Positions 9,301 through 15,914 of a stretch of 15,914 nucleotides of DNA are shown here, piece after piece; within the stretch, counting starts at the first letter, position 1, and every line of letters starts with the position of its first letter. The translations under genes were made by a program, and so were the position numbers. Under the pieces are notes generated by a model. That model was not told the origin of the DNA and did no database searches. It worked only from the letters and a program-made list of their open reading frames with translations. The stretch is taken from positions 9,757 to 25,670 of the forward strand of contig UZAN01044198.1 of NCBI GenBank assembly GCA_900618425.1, written 5' to 3'. The stretch comes from Echinostoma caproni (taxonomy: Eukaryota; Platyhelminthes; Trematoda; Plagiorchiida; Echinostomatidae).

Positions 9301-11305
9301 ATCCGGCCATGGGAGCTTGAGTGCTTGCACAAATTGTTTCTGAGCACACAGAGGGGGGTTGTGAAGACGGATGGAAACTGCCTCCGCTGTGGCTAGAATG
9401 CGAAACCGCACGTGTCTAGACCGTCCCGTCTTAACTCTATACAGGGGTCGGAACGCTTCGGTCACGTTTACAATGTGATTAGTGTCGACAAGGTGCGACA
9501 CGACGGCACTTGTGATTGACTTAATTGCTCCACTTCGCAAACACGCAGGATGATGCTCACGGATGTGCCCGGACAAACGCGTGGTAGTGGGGCCAACATT
9601 AAATTAAATTCTTCACAAACCAGGTAATGGAAACATAAACTAAACAACTTTGGGGAAATGACCAGCCGCTTTGATCTTGCCGGATTTAATAATCTGCGAA
9701 AATTCACCGACCCGACTGAAGATCGAACCCTCAGGCCTGGTGTCAGTTTGGCTATAATCGGTTTATCGGTAATCCATTGCTTGCTCCGGAAAACATCGTA
9801 TAAAGAAAAAATCTATTTGATAACACGTTAACTACATGCTCGTAGGCATACTATTTAATCGAACATGAGGCATCCGATCAAAAAAAAAAACAGTTTGAAT
9901 TCCTGTTGCATTGTGCTCTCACTACTCTCTTGAAAGTACTCATCGACAACAGACTTCAAAAGAACGCAGCACTAGAATGTAGATCAAACGGTCAACAAAA
10001 CCCAGGCATGTTACATTCTGCCTTGAGCATGTGGTGAGTTTAAACGTTTATCAAGGAGGAAATCACTGCCACTCAAGCGGTGTTTATAAACAAACTGATA
10101 AACGCGTGTGTGTATGCTTGTACGAGGCTTTGCGGTTGGTATACACCTTAATTTATTTCAAGCTGCAGAGAACGTGACGATAACCTATGAAACTACATAC
10201 AACTGTAGTCACTAAACGGGTTAAATATGACCAAAACGAGTTGTGCTTCACGCGGTGCAAATTTTCAAGATTGTTACTGTTAAGATACAAAATACAGGCG
10301 AACAACACCTTCAATCGTGAACGGAAATTTTTCTTTATTGACTTCGTCCTGGTTGTATCAGTCGACTGTGAATCGATAAATATACCCGGGAACTCAGATC
10401 AATGGTTCAACTTTGAACCTTAAGCCTATCACTTGCGTTAACCAACTAATGATAAATATAACCATAAATAATGCCATCCGACCGGGATGGATAATTATTG
10501 GATTTGTACTTTAGTCCAGATCGAGACAGCAACATTTGCATGCACATGTCAGATGATAACTTACAGAACAGCACAAATCCGCATCAACCGCTTGGGTATA
10601 GTTATATCGATGAGGAGTCGTTGGATCATGTGACTGGCCACAGATGCGACAATAAACCACGGCGCATGTGAATGATCGAGCACTAGATACTGATGAACTT
10701 AATGCGTCGTATTGAATCGGGCTCGGTGCACTGGAACGACTACTTGAATGGCTACTTCCACCGGATGATGTGTTCGCCGGAGGTGCGGTTGTTTTGCCCG
10801 GACTCGACTTCGATTGCACAACAGTCCGGGGAGAATTCCCGTCCCCGGAAACAGATGGAAAGGGAAAACCTCGAGGATGAGATATGGAACCGTTGCGTGG
10901 ATGCAGTTCGGTGAAAGCAGAGCCTGGGGAAGGAAAAGTGGATGGCACCGGTCCTGTTACTGTTCCTGCATGGTTAGTTGCACCGACAGCGGCTATTGTT
11001 GTCATCGGTGATGGATGGATCCCGGAGGACAAAGGCTGTCGACCAACCAGCGGTTGACTAGCCATAAGTAAAGGAGGAGCGTTGAGAGTATGGGGTAAAG
11101 GTGGTGGCTCAAAAATAGGTGGACTGGAACAAAGCTCTGGTGGTGAAGCGCTCATCAGATTCAAATCCGAAGAAACGGTGGGCGACCGATCTAGTTCTGG
11201 GGGGTTCGTGGGTGGAATCAAATACAACGGGCTAGTGGCATCACGGGTTTGCTGGTCCCGTTGGCCGAAGGAAACTGAAGACTGACTGGTGCAGCTGGTA
11301 GGGCT
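302..11305 (-). CDS. LNX: LNX-like RING-PDZ E3 ubiquitin ligase, partial gene, five exons
   Basis: Exons on the minus strand are 11305-10565, 8041-7881, 7030-6549, 5615-5506 and 385-302. All junctions are GT-AG, phases match at each one, and the joined frame has 526 codons with no stop. Domain order (residues counted from the first visible exon) is: Ser/Pro-rich region 1-215, CxxCGQ motif 219-224, RING 246-283, two TRAF-type zinc fingers 310-363, linker, and the first half of PDZ1 from about 471. This order is diagnostic of the LNX family: RING E3 ligases that ubiquitinate Numb and bind membrane or junction proteins through PDZ domains, usually cytoplasmic. The gene is open at both ends: the remaining PDZ region lies left of base 1 and upstream exons lie right of 11305. 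Domain identity is seen directly; Numb as a substrate is only family knowledge. Whether it is closer to LNX1/2 or PDZRN3/4 needs a tree. Confidence 0.9.
386..2539 (-). other. LNX-like intron between exons D and E, left part without recognisable genes
   Basis: This is the 3' part of a 5120-nt intron (5505-386). It holds the GA repeat, a short CA run near 2005 and one ambiguous base (n, 1516). A plus-strand frame over about 2133-2550 is interrupted by only a few stops but matches nothing I recognise. Confidence 0.7.
1938..1957. repeat. GA dinucleotide microsatellite
   Basis: An almost perfect run of about nine GA units within the large intron. No function is implied. Confidence 0.9.
2550..3160 (+). 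pseudogene. APE-type endonuclease remnant of RTE-like LINE
   Basis: The first frame (to 2873) has GFGRVGIALSTKADRSLFDW and YAPTDCS, characteristic of the apurinic-like endonuclease that nicks target DNA in RTE elements. A frameshift before 2890 leads to VVLVIGDFSA (normally GDFNA), followed at once by a TAA. Another shift leads to DRLLQL, then RWTQIDHIVISYRW at about 3115-3155, the C-terminal catalytic segment with its Asp-His pair. At least four in-frame stops and two or more frameshifts are present, so no functional enzyme is made. Confidence 0.8.
3390..3690 (+). pseudogene. RTE-like LINE linker between endonuclease and RT, remnant
   Basis: Two frames carry the typical linker. The first (3392-3583) has RWSSSASAALLDTCKAIPFD and later SQRNDCEMRW. 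The second (about 3598-3675) has EMEKDAAIGNSRTLLRLIRN followed by VSEESYG. In RTE elements this stretch leads into the reverse transcriptase. Here the recognisable sequence ends at about 3690, which marks the left side of an internal deletion. Confidence 0.65.
3790..4400 (+). pseudogene. RTE-like LINE C-terminal region remnant
   Basis: The pieces correspond to the part of the ORF downstream of the RT. They are FGGRVIDEVDTVRR (near 3820-3865), VRFVLLYGSETWSLRKRDRN (to about 4010), EVRRRVLGNRGR (near 4085-4120), LWLGKVLRMS (near 4150-4180), and in another frame GHIGPVRFGGWGPRD with NQWLEI (near 4295-4365). The order and spacing match an RTE 3' end; stops and frameshifts separate them. Confidence 0.75.
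4411..5505 (-). other. LNX-like intron between exons D and E, right part without recognisable genes
   Basis: It runs from the end of the LINE remnant to the exon D donor. A plus-strand open frame at 4619-4969 starts at GTG and matches no family. A 72-nt minus segment (5212-5141) has plausible splice sites but stops in the phase that splicing would need. Confidence 0.6.
5506..5615 (-). CDS. LNX: LNX-like exon D: start of PDZ1
   Basis: The exon is 110 nt, entering in phase 1 after CCTTTGATTCAG and leaving in phase 0 at CCACTG|GTAAGT. The codon split with exon C is TAT (Tyr462). It encodes a short acidic lead (YDCPTIYEG), the first PDZ strand (PVSVVIRRS) and the carboxylate-binding loop LGFTFVGG (residues 486-493), followed by SDTPL. 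LGFT is a normal variant of the GLGF loop and the whole matches the start of LNX PDZ1. The domain continues directly in exon E after a 5.1-kb intron. Confidence 0.9.
6100..6134. repeat. TACATA/TA-rich microsatellite
   Basis: Alternating ATACAT and ATAT units over about 35 nt in the intron between exons C and D. Confidence 0.9.
6405..6430. repeat. TGTAT pentanucleotide microsatellite
   Basis: About four to five TGTAT units, the last imperfect, some 120 nt from the donor of exon C. Confidence 0.85.
6549..7030 (-). CDS. LNX: LNX-like exon C: two TRAF-type zinc fingers and linker
   Basis: The exon is 482 nt, entering in phase 2 after CTCGTATCTTGTCAG and leaving in phase 1 at AAACAT|GTAAGT. The split codon with exon B gives Arg301, followed by LLDKLLVSCPH. 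Two zinc-finger units follow: C310-x5-C316-x11-H328-x4-C333 and C340-x6-C347-x11-H359-x3-C363, with the GCSYEG turn typical of TRAF/SIAH fingers. The remaining ~98 residues are a Ser/Pro/Arg-rich, probably disordered linker ending PEIEET. No NPxY motif is visible in this linker, although vertebrate LNX proteins carry one (NPAY) for Numb PTB binding. From memory, the second finger is degenerate in vertebrate LNX1/2, so two intact fingers here is notable. Confidence 0.9.
7031..7880 (-). other. LNX-like intron between exons B and C
   Basis: An 850-nt intron, GTGAGT to CAG, carrying the SINE-like stretch near its start. A 99-codon minus frame (7390-7091) within it has no recognisable domain and would interrupt the conserved VKR-LLDKLLV junction. 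Confidence 0.85.
7735..7850 (+). repeat. stretch resembling part of the SINE-like unit body
   Basis: ATAAAAATGACCCCGA, then GTACTGAGCCGGGTAACAG, parallels ATAAGGCCCCGATAG, then GTATTGAGCCGGACGACAG at 14711-14753 on the same strand, with TGAGCCGG identical. No tRNA-like head or A tail accompanies it here. It ends about 30 nt from the RING exon donor. The similarity is short and was judged by eye, so it may be an old truncated copy or chance. Confidence 0.3.
7881..8041 (-). CDS. LNX: LNX-like exon B: RING finger
   Basis: The exon is 161 nt, entering in phase 0 after TTATCAAACAG and leaving in phase 2 at AAGCG|GTGAGT. Joined to exon A it completes a RING: C246-x2-C249-x11-C261-x-H263-x2-C266-x2-C269-x10-C280-x2-D283. 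The core reads LDTKCGHTFCTPCL followed by CPVDR. The last zinc ligand is Asp instead of Cys, the arrangement normal for LNX proteins, so it is not a defect. All eight ligands are present, and an active E2-binding E3 module is expected. The segment after the RING (SNIVK) runs into LLDKLLV in exon C, a conserved LNX junction. Splice phases and the continuous motif make the junction secure. Confidence 0.93.
8354..8612 (-). other. exon-like segment with strong splice sites inside the LNX-like intron
   Basis: The 259-nt segment is preceded by a strong polypyrimidine acceptor (TTGTTTGTTTTATTTAG) and followed by a consensus donor (TTTG|GTAAGT). One frame (incoming phase 2) is open throughout, including LNYIRHLLQVL and LHHYEVTSLNC, with no recognised domain. 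259 is not a multiple of 3. If spliced after exon A (phase 0) it reads 38 codons and stops (TAA), giving a product without the RING. It could be a poison exon, an exon of a nested transcript, or a chance pairing of sites. Confidence 0.3.
9241..9760 (-). mobile_element. Penelope-like GIY-YIG endonuclease remnant
   Basis: Minus strand, so in the same sense as the host gene and inside the intron between exons A and B. One frame carries FSLCFHYLVCEEF (the GIY side), and after a frameshift near 9595 the next reads NVGPTTTRLSGHIREHHPAC (the YIG side), then SHLVDTNH, AFRPLYRVKTGRSRHVRF, ATAEAVSIRLHNPPLC and LPWP. This is the usual C-terminal nuclease of Penelope-like retroelements in flatworms. The YIG Tyr/Ile/Gly is altered to NVG and the GIY side is degraded. 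No RT part was found in the window, so it is a 3' fragment. Confidence 0.62.
10565..11305 (-). CDS. LNX: LNX-like exon A: Ser/Pro-rich N-terminal region and CxxCGQ motif
   Basis: This exon has 247 codons and is phase 0 at both ends. The acceptor is a T-rich tract ending TTTCTAG, with an in-frame TAG just upstream, so the coding frame cannot extend past 11305 without splicing. The donor is TTCT|GTAAGT. Residues 1-215 are rich in Ser, Pro and Thr with several proline runs (possible SH3 or WW ligands), and PPELxxSP occurs twice (36-42 and 56-62). Residues 218-247 hold YCRICGQSH, then RYNY and VDADLCC, matching the conserved stretch just before the RING in LNX1/2. The first RING cysteine (C246) is the penultimate residue. 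No start codon is needed here because the exon begins at a splice acceptor. Vertebrate LNX proteins have a much shorter stretch before this motif, so the extension is unusual. Confidence 0.85.
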
Positions 11306-12078
11306 CTAGAAATGAAAAACAGAAAGGGAACCCGCTAAGATCGATCAGCTCAGACAAACGCAAGCAATACAACTACACACTACGACAGAGTGACTCCTGA
11401 ACAAAATCGTATAAAAAACGCATAAGTTTGGCAATACTGTAATGCGTTTTCCTTAAAAGTCAGGACAACTGGTAAACCAATTGACCAGAATTGCACAAGA
11501 AGCCAAATGAGACGAATTATGAAATCCAATAGGTCCTCAAAATGGCATCTGTCAAACCCTCGAACAGAACTACATGAGCATGGTCACACTGGCGACTAGC
11601 GTTTCCCCGAAGTTGTAATGATGATGGCACCTAGCCTGTCTACGAAACGTTTGAAAGTAACATTGCCAGTTCGGAGAAACCCACCAACATAAAAAACCCA
11701 CTTGTATGAGCATATCCCGTCATTAGCAAGACGTCCTAGGGAAACAAAGTATTTTGCAAATGATGGGTTTTGGTTTGTTAGAAATGGGGAAGGAAAACCG
11801 TCAATTATACTAACAACAATTGTAACTGCAAAGTAAATTCTATCGTGAATGAAACTCTGTAAAGAAAATTGTCTAGAATAATCAAGCTTCGTTGTTATTC
11901 ACATCAGATAATTTGCACTTGGGTTTGTGACCTTAACGGGGATAGGGATCAAATCCTATTGTGTGAACCGTAAACGAACACTGTCAGATAAAGACAAGAA
12001 TTTGTTAAAAGTAAACCTATTCCTTTGGGGTGGCCGAGGTAGGAAGTACCATTGAAAGGTAGTACGTTTGCAATTTAC
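11306..12078 (-). other. probable intron upstream of exon A
   Basis: It is bounded on its 3' side by the strong acceptor of exon A and possibly on its 5' side by the GTAAAT donor at 12078. No coding, RNA or repeat signature was seen. Confidence 0.5.
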
Positions 12079-12252
12079 CTGTGAGGTATGCAGCAAGATC
12101 TCCGCTCTGTCGTCGATATCACACTGCTGACTGAGACGGAGACCGTTGAGGTGCTTCCCAGTTTCGCAGTTCACACTACCTTTGCTTTTAAGAGCCTCAG
12201 CAATCAGGTTGGGAATGTTTCCGATCGAGTAAAAAGCCCTAAAATGAACCAT
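12079..12252 (-). CDS. candidate upstream (initiator) exon of the LNX-like gene
   Basis: An ATG at 12252 in good context (A at -3, G at +4) opens 58 codons that end at a donor, TCACAG|GTAAAT, in phase 0. That is exactly the phase required by the acceptor at 11305, leaving a 773-nt intron. The frame also stays open upstream to at least 12426, so it could instead be an internal exon with a further acceptor. The encoded residues (for example NIPNLIAEALKSKG and DIDDRAEILLHTSQ) match nothing I recognise, and LNX N-termini are poorly conserved. Support is limited to frame, donor and start context, so this is tentative. Confidence 0.28.
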
Positions 12253-12429
12253 TTTAGTTGGTTGCAACAAACCGGAAAATTTGATTTTGGCCCTACGGTG
12301 TATAAACACCGTAAAATCCGTTTGACAATTTTCACAGTCGTTAAGTGGGTAGTACACATGAGTTCCGAAATCGTTTCTCGACGGGGGAGGGGGTGATGGG
12401 ACCGAACAAGGTTGAACTAGCTGCACACT

Positions 12430-13160
12430 GCTCCCTAGCTTTTTGATTTACGATAATCTAGTTGTGAGCACCATAACATCACTGTTAAAACCGTCTGAGA
12501 AATCAGCCGTCAGTCGGGATGTGTACTGAAACTAGCCTCAAGTGCATACCTCCACGTTGCTAAACTGGGTAACAAAATATGCATAGCATCCAGCGATGTA
12601 CATTCATTTTGATTATAAGGATTTAAAACAAATTCAGGGATGCGTAAAAAAATTGCTGAATCGCCATCATCCCACAATGTCCAATAGCAACAGCTATACT
12701 TTACTAAACAGTTAAAGAGAATCAAGAGTCAAAACGTTTGGGCCCCGATGCGACGTGTTGTTGTTTATTTAAAGCCCAGAAATCTGAACAAATTTTCGGT
12801 ACATGTATGTGAATACAAAAAAGCGAAACAATTAGTGGGAGAAGGACGGAAGAGGAACGTTCAGTTGGAGGAAAAAAAGTAGCAGTGGTAGAATAGGGAT
12901 AAAAATGCAAATATTCGACGTTGAGCCAATGACTAAAAGTTAAATCGCAAACACGGATCATATATTAAGCACATGTGGAACCTGCTTGGAGGAGGGATAG
13001 ATACACAGGAAGCTACAACCTACATATATGACAGTAGTGTTCGAGTACAGGGCGAATCTGAATTTTCTCAACAGAGAAGAGGTGATTGGAAGGGAAGAAA
13101 CATTTGACACGGAATAGAAAGACGATCTTGCGCACGACACGAGAAACAAGTCAAAACATG
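12430..13160. other. unassigned region between the candidate first exon and LINE debris
   Basis: Only short unrelated open frames on both strands. No promoter could be identified with confidence, so the 5' end of the LNX-like gene is not located. Confidence 0.5.
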
Positions 13161-13161
13161 C

Positions 13162-13548
13162 ATGTTGGTAAGAAGAGAGATCAAGATAAGCATAGGTTCC
13201 ATAAGTAGCCTGAATCTGGAACGCAGAATAATTGAATCGAAATCGCTGGTGAGGACGAAAGATTCTGGTTTGAGAGAAACCCCGAACAGGGGTGATTTTA
13301 CGCAAAACAAGATTGCGACAGCCCTACACAGAAAAAAGACCAATATCGGGATAAGGAAGACTGCGAGGGAGTGGCGAACATTGCCAATGCTGCAGTTAGC
13401 GGACCGGGCAGAGGAGTTTAATTCAAAGTTTTACTACGAGGGCGCTAACAAACCGTCGATTTTCGTGTCATATTGTATTTCTGTCATAGACGAATCGATT
13501 GCTAAGATGAAGAGAGAGGATAGACTCTGTACACAGTCTCATCTATGA
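13162..13548 (+). other. open frame of 128 codons, possibly LINE linker sequence
   Basis: The frame is open and lies just upstream of the jockey-like 3' end on the same strand. Around residues 85-105 it reads LADRAEEFNSKFYYEG, faintly like the linker before the RT in CR1/jockey LINEs (…KAE.LN..F...F…). No catalytic motif is present and the rest is not recognised. It may be part of the same decayed insertion or a chance frame. Confidence 0.25.
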
Positions 13549-13719
13549 GAAATATCAGTTTCGAAGATTTATACATTTTCATGGATGCCAAAGTGTTAGA
13601 CATGCCAGTGAGTACAGCCTGTGTTTAAAGGAATCAATTGTGGGTGTATAAAAAAACGAGTGATGGTAGGTAATTTCAAATACACGCTTCTCGTGCCACG
13701 AGCAAGGTTGATTTTTATT

Positions 13720-14250
13720 CCGCGTCAGACGATTCTTCTTCCCAGCTCATCTTTCACTGTACAAAGCTCAAATCCGTCCCGATCTTGAATACTGCAGTCA
13801 TGTGTGGGATGGGACTTCGTCTTCTCTTTCTCCACTTGATCGTGTTTTACGAAAGGTCATCCGTGTGACTGATGACTCCTCCCTGAAATCCAGTCTGCAG
13901 TCACTAGCCTATCGTCGGTCCGTTACTATTTTGGGTTTTGTTCGTCGGAGCTCGCCTCGGGAATGCTTCTTCCTGTAACTATTGCCCGCCAATCCCGTGC
14001 CCAGGCATCTAGTCAAGCTTATCAGATGTCGGTCACCAAGTGTCGTATCTCTCTTCTCTTTTCACCGTACTGCGAAGTTGTGGAACACCCTCCCACTTTC
14101 TTTCTTCAAACCTACAACCTTGCACTCTATAAACGCCGAATCAATAAACTAGCTCTTGTGTGAATGTTCACCTACTCTGTCTTCTACAGTATACTTTATC
14201 TATGGTGCTTTTCCCTTCTACTGTAACTCATTGCAATAAAAAATTAAAAT
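13720..14250 (+). mobile_element. jockey-like LINE 3'-end fragment
   Basis: From 13748 the frame reads HLSLYKAQIRPDLEYCSHVW, then SPLDRVLRKVIRVTDDSSLK and LQSLAYRRSVTILGF up to a TAA at 13976. This is the conserved segment downstream of the RT in jockey/CR1-type LINEs. A shifted frame continues with RTAKLWNTLP (about 14062-14092), a motif near the end of such ORFs. An AATAAA at 14235 and A-rich sequence follow, consistent with the element's 3' terminus. The RT catalytic core is absent here. Confidence 0.72.
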
Positions 14251-14585
14251 ACTGCACATCCTGAGGTCAAAGGAACGACGCCAGTATTAGGGTCGACATT
14301 TTTAGAGCACCAACTTGAACGAATGTTGAATAAGACAACTGTTGAGCGACAACGTGAACAGTGAACAAGGTAGATGGTTGGGTTTCGGTAGTATTTGATA
14401 CAGCGAAATCAACTCTCCTCGAATTGCCAGATAGTGAGTGGAGTGCACAAACAATGACGGCAGTGTTTCCACATAAGTATAGGAATGCAGTCCCTTAGTC
14501 ATCTTGATGATCATTCTTTGTGAACGTTCTTAAACCTTGCGATCGAGTTGTAGCCATGGATTTCAGGCTTCAATACCCACACTTA
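14251..14585. other. unassigned spacer between LINE 3' end and SINE-like unit
   Basis: No coding, RNA or repeat signature was seen. Confidence 0.5.
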
Positions 14586-14870
14586 ATTTTTTTTATGACA
14601 CATCCATGTGTGATGAACAGCAGACGGGGAGAACCCCATAGTCACGGGGACCTGCTGTTCAGTGATGGTAACCGGCAACCTAAGCCCCGGGACTTGGAAT
14701 GGCGAACCACATAAGGCCCCGATAGGCTAGGCGTGGTATTGAGCCGGACGACAGCAAATCTGAATACCATCAAAGTTGGGTGGTGATGGCGGGGCTTGAA
14801 CCTTGGACCATAGGGTCCAAAGCACGCCGGTGACAGCTACTAAAACACTGAATAGAGGCTGATAACAAAC
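14586..14870 (-). repeat. SINE-like unit with tRNA-like head, hairpin body and A tail
   Basis: Minus strand. A degenerate pol III A box (TCAGTG core, 14848-14853) lies about 50 nt before a good B box, GGTTCAAGCCC (14802-14792). Between them a perfect 7-bp stem (TTGGACC/GGTCCAA, 14803-14820) resembles an anticodon arm. The body has a long stem-loop (14614-14661), and the unit ends in A8 (14594-14587). Head, body and tail are the parts of a tRNA-derived SINE about 285 bp long. The head is too divergent for a working tRNA gene. Copy number cannot be judged from one window. Confidence 0.45.
14614..14661. other. stem-loop with 10-bp outer arm and nested GGGG/CCCC hairpin
   Basis: GAACAGCAG (14615-14623) pairs perfectly with CTGCTGTTC (14652-14660), extended by T14614-A14661. 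Inside, GGGG-AGAA-CCCC (14626-14637) forms a tetraloop hairpin, and the same CCCC can instead pair with GGGG at 14646-14649, so two inner folds compete. It lies in the body of the SINE-like unit. It is not a hammerhead: no CTGATGA and GAAA core is present. Confidence 0.6.
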
Positions 14871-14964
14871 AGAAACAATATCGGGTAGAATTAAAGAGAC
14901 GCTTAAGTAGACTGCTCTGCCTTCGAACTACGGAAAAAGCCCTAGAACAGTTAACTGAACAGAT

Positions 14965-15640
14965 TAATTATTCTTGAATGACGACATCTAAACTCTTCTC
15001 ATTTGAGACATGTTGCACGGAAACCGATTTTGATGTTGGTTTTATAGGGTCCTCCAAGCTGGAACAGCATCCGAATCCCGAGCAACAGTTATTCAACATC
15101 AAATTCAACCGGTTTGTATAGAGTAGTGACATAGCCGTATATTTCGACGCATTAAACTCAATGTCATTCTCGGTCAACCAATGATGAGTTGCGCTGAGCG
15201 TTCCCTTAAGTGCTAATGGGCTCTCAGATTTTGCTACTGTATTCCAGATTTTGGTAGCAGTTGCAAGCATTGTTGGTAGTCCTAGGATGTTCGGTGGATT
15301 GTCTACAAAAAGGAGAAAAACAAGTACGGGCCCCTGTGGAATCTCTTGGACTACGCTATTGGGACCAGTGAGTGAATCGGAAACGCGAACTGTCATGGTA
15401 CGTTGCTTAACTATTCGATCAAACCAAGTCCACAGATTCTGCGACTGGAGAATTTCCATAGCAGTGTTTCGTGCTTCACACCATCAAATGTTTTGGAAGA
15501 ATCCAAGTAGATTGCATTCACTGTTTCACCGTGGTCAACTACGTTTGTTTATTTCTCTAGGGCCAGAGGGAAATTAGTGATGTGCGATTACGTCCCTACC
15601 AAAATTCATGTTGGGATGGAGATGATACGTGTTAGTTTTC
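14965..15640 (-). mobile_element. CR1/jockey-like LINE reverse-transcriptase fragment, inactivated
   Basis: Minus strand. One frame holds SHITNF, then after a TAA GETVNAIYLDSSKTFDGVKH (RT motif A, 15530-15471). A frameshift near 15460 moves to a 163-codon frame with WFDRIVKQRTMTVRVS, EIPQGPVLVFLLFV (motif B), then TKIWNTV, WLTENDIEFNASK and NEKSLDVVI. The FADD/YADD catalytic pair expected just before TKIW is replaced by LATA, so the catalytic aspartates are lost. The upstream TAA and the frameshift also mark it as dead. Confidence 0.78.
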
Positions 15641-15789
15641 CAAATTACCTATCACAAGATCCGCAACATTGGAGTTCATGACTTTAGACAATACAGAAAG
15701 GAGAAAGGAAGTTAGTCAGGTCACTACGAAAACCACCTTTGTAAATAAGCAAATTACTCCTAGCGCCTATATTTGTGTGAGATGGTATG

Positions 15790-15914
15790 CGGGACAAAGA
15801 GATGAATAGAAATGAAAGTTGACAACAGTTCATAACTGACAATCCGGACTAGTGTGAGAGAAAGTACGTAACCTTGGGGAACACCAGCATTCACAGGTAT
15901 AGAACGAAACGTGC
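15790..15914 (-). mobile_element. second LINE reverse-transcriptase fragment (motif B), cut by the window edge
   Basis: Minus strand reading in from the right edge: RSIPVNAGVPQGYVLSLTLV, then YELLSTFISIHLF. VNAGVPQG.VLS is the motif B signature of jockey-like RTs, and the following residues sit where INDLLS...IHSFADD is expected, but the Asp pair is missing. It precedes the motif A of the neighbouring fragment, so the two cannot belong to one colinear element. It may be the same family as the plus-strand 3' end at 13720-14250. Confidence 0.55.

Larger units (their letters stand above)
8042..10564 (-). other. LNX-like intron between exons A and B
   Basis: A 2523-nt intron, GTAAGT to CAG, separating the first RING cysteine from the rest of the RING. 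It contains the exon-like segment (8354-8612), the Penelope-like remnant (9241-9760) and an A10 run near 9881. Nothing else was recognised, including in 9760-10564. Confidence 0.85.

Noticed and set aside
10693..11285. Plus-strand open frames opposite exon A
   Set aside because: Antisense shadows of the Ser/Pro-rich coding exon.
12088..12396. Plus-strand open frame of 102 codons
   Set aside because: Opposite the candidate upstream exon, with no domain and no splice-site support.
12722..13343. Minus-strand open frames of 79-115 codons
   Set aside because: Overlapping, low-information frames without domains or matching splice sites.
14614..14661. Hammerhead ribozyme, as in some schistosome repeats
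   Set aside because: The conserved CTGATGA and GAAA core is absent on both strands.
14792..14855. A functional tRNA gene
   Set aside because: A good B box and a 7-bp stem exist, but there is no proper acceptor stem or D arm and the A box is degenerate; a SINE head fits better.

Overview
The window looks like nuclear DNA of a flatworm, probably a digenean fluke. The reasons are small, well-separated exons with GT-AG introns of about 0.85 to 5.1 kb, a low coding fraction, and many decayed retroelement pieces (RTE-like LINE, jockey/CR1-like LINEs, a Penelope-like GIY-YIG remnant, a SINE-like unit) of kinds common in trematode genomes. Genus cannot be fixed from the sequence alone. There is no bacterial-style operon, CRISPR array or rRNA, and no convincing functional tRNA gene.

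The one clear gene runs right to left on the minus strand, from 11305 to 302. It is a partial LNX-type (ligand of Numb protein X) RING-PDZ E3 ubiquitin ligase. Five exons are readable: 11305-10565, 8041-7881, 7030-6549, 5615-5506 and 385-302. All have canonical splice sites, every phase matches (0, 2, 1, 0, 0), and together they give 526 codons without a stop. In order they encode a long Ser/Pro-rich N-terminal region, the LNX CxxCGQ motif, a C3HC3D RING finger, two TRAF-type zinc fingers, a low-complexity linker, and the first half of PDZ1. The rest of PDZ1 and any later PDZ domains lie beyond base 1. The true 5' end lies right of 11305; one candidate first coding exon is at 12252-12079.

The introns carry transposon debris. 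The 5.1-kb intron inside PDZ1 holds an antisense RTE-like LINE (about 2540-4410) that keeps endonuclease and 3'-terminal pieces but has lost its reverse transcriptase core. The 2.5-kb intron before the RING exon holds a sense-oriented Penelope-like GIY-YIG remnant (about 9241-9760) and an exon-like segment (8612-8354) with strong splice sites that would truncate the ligase if included. A short stretch next to the RING exon (about 7735-7850) resembles part of the SINE-like unit at the right.

Right of the gene (12.4-15.9 kb) there is no recognisable host coding sequence apart from the candidate exon. That region holds a plus-strand jockey-like LINE 3' end (13720-14250), a minus-strand SINE-like unit with a tRNA-like head, long hairpin and A tail (14870-14586), and two minus-strand LINE reverse-transcriptase fragments (15640-14965 and 15914-15790). 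All are broken by stops, frameshifts or loss of catalytic residues.

I found no evidence of a new biological system. The most useful observations concern the architecture of the LNX homologue and the exon-like segment in its intron.
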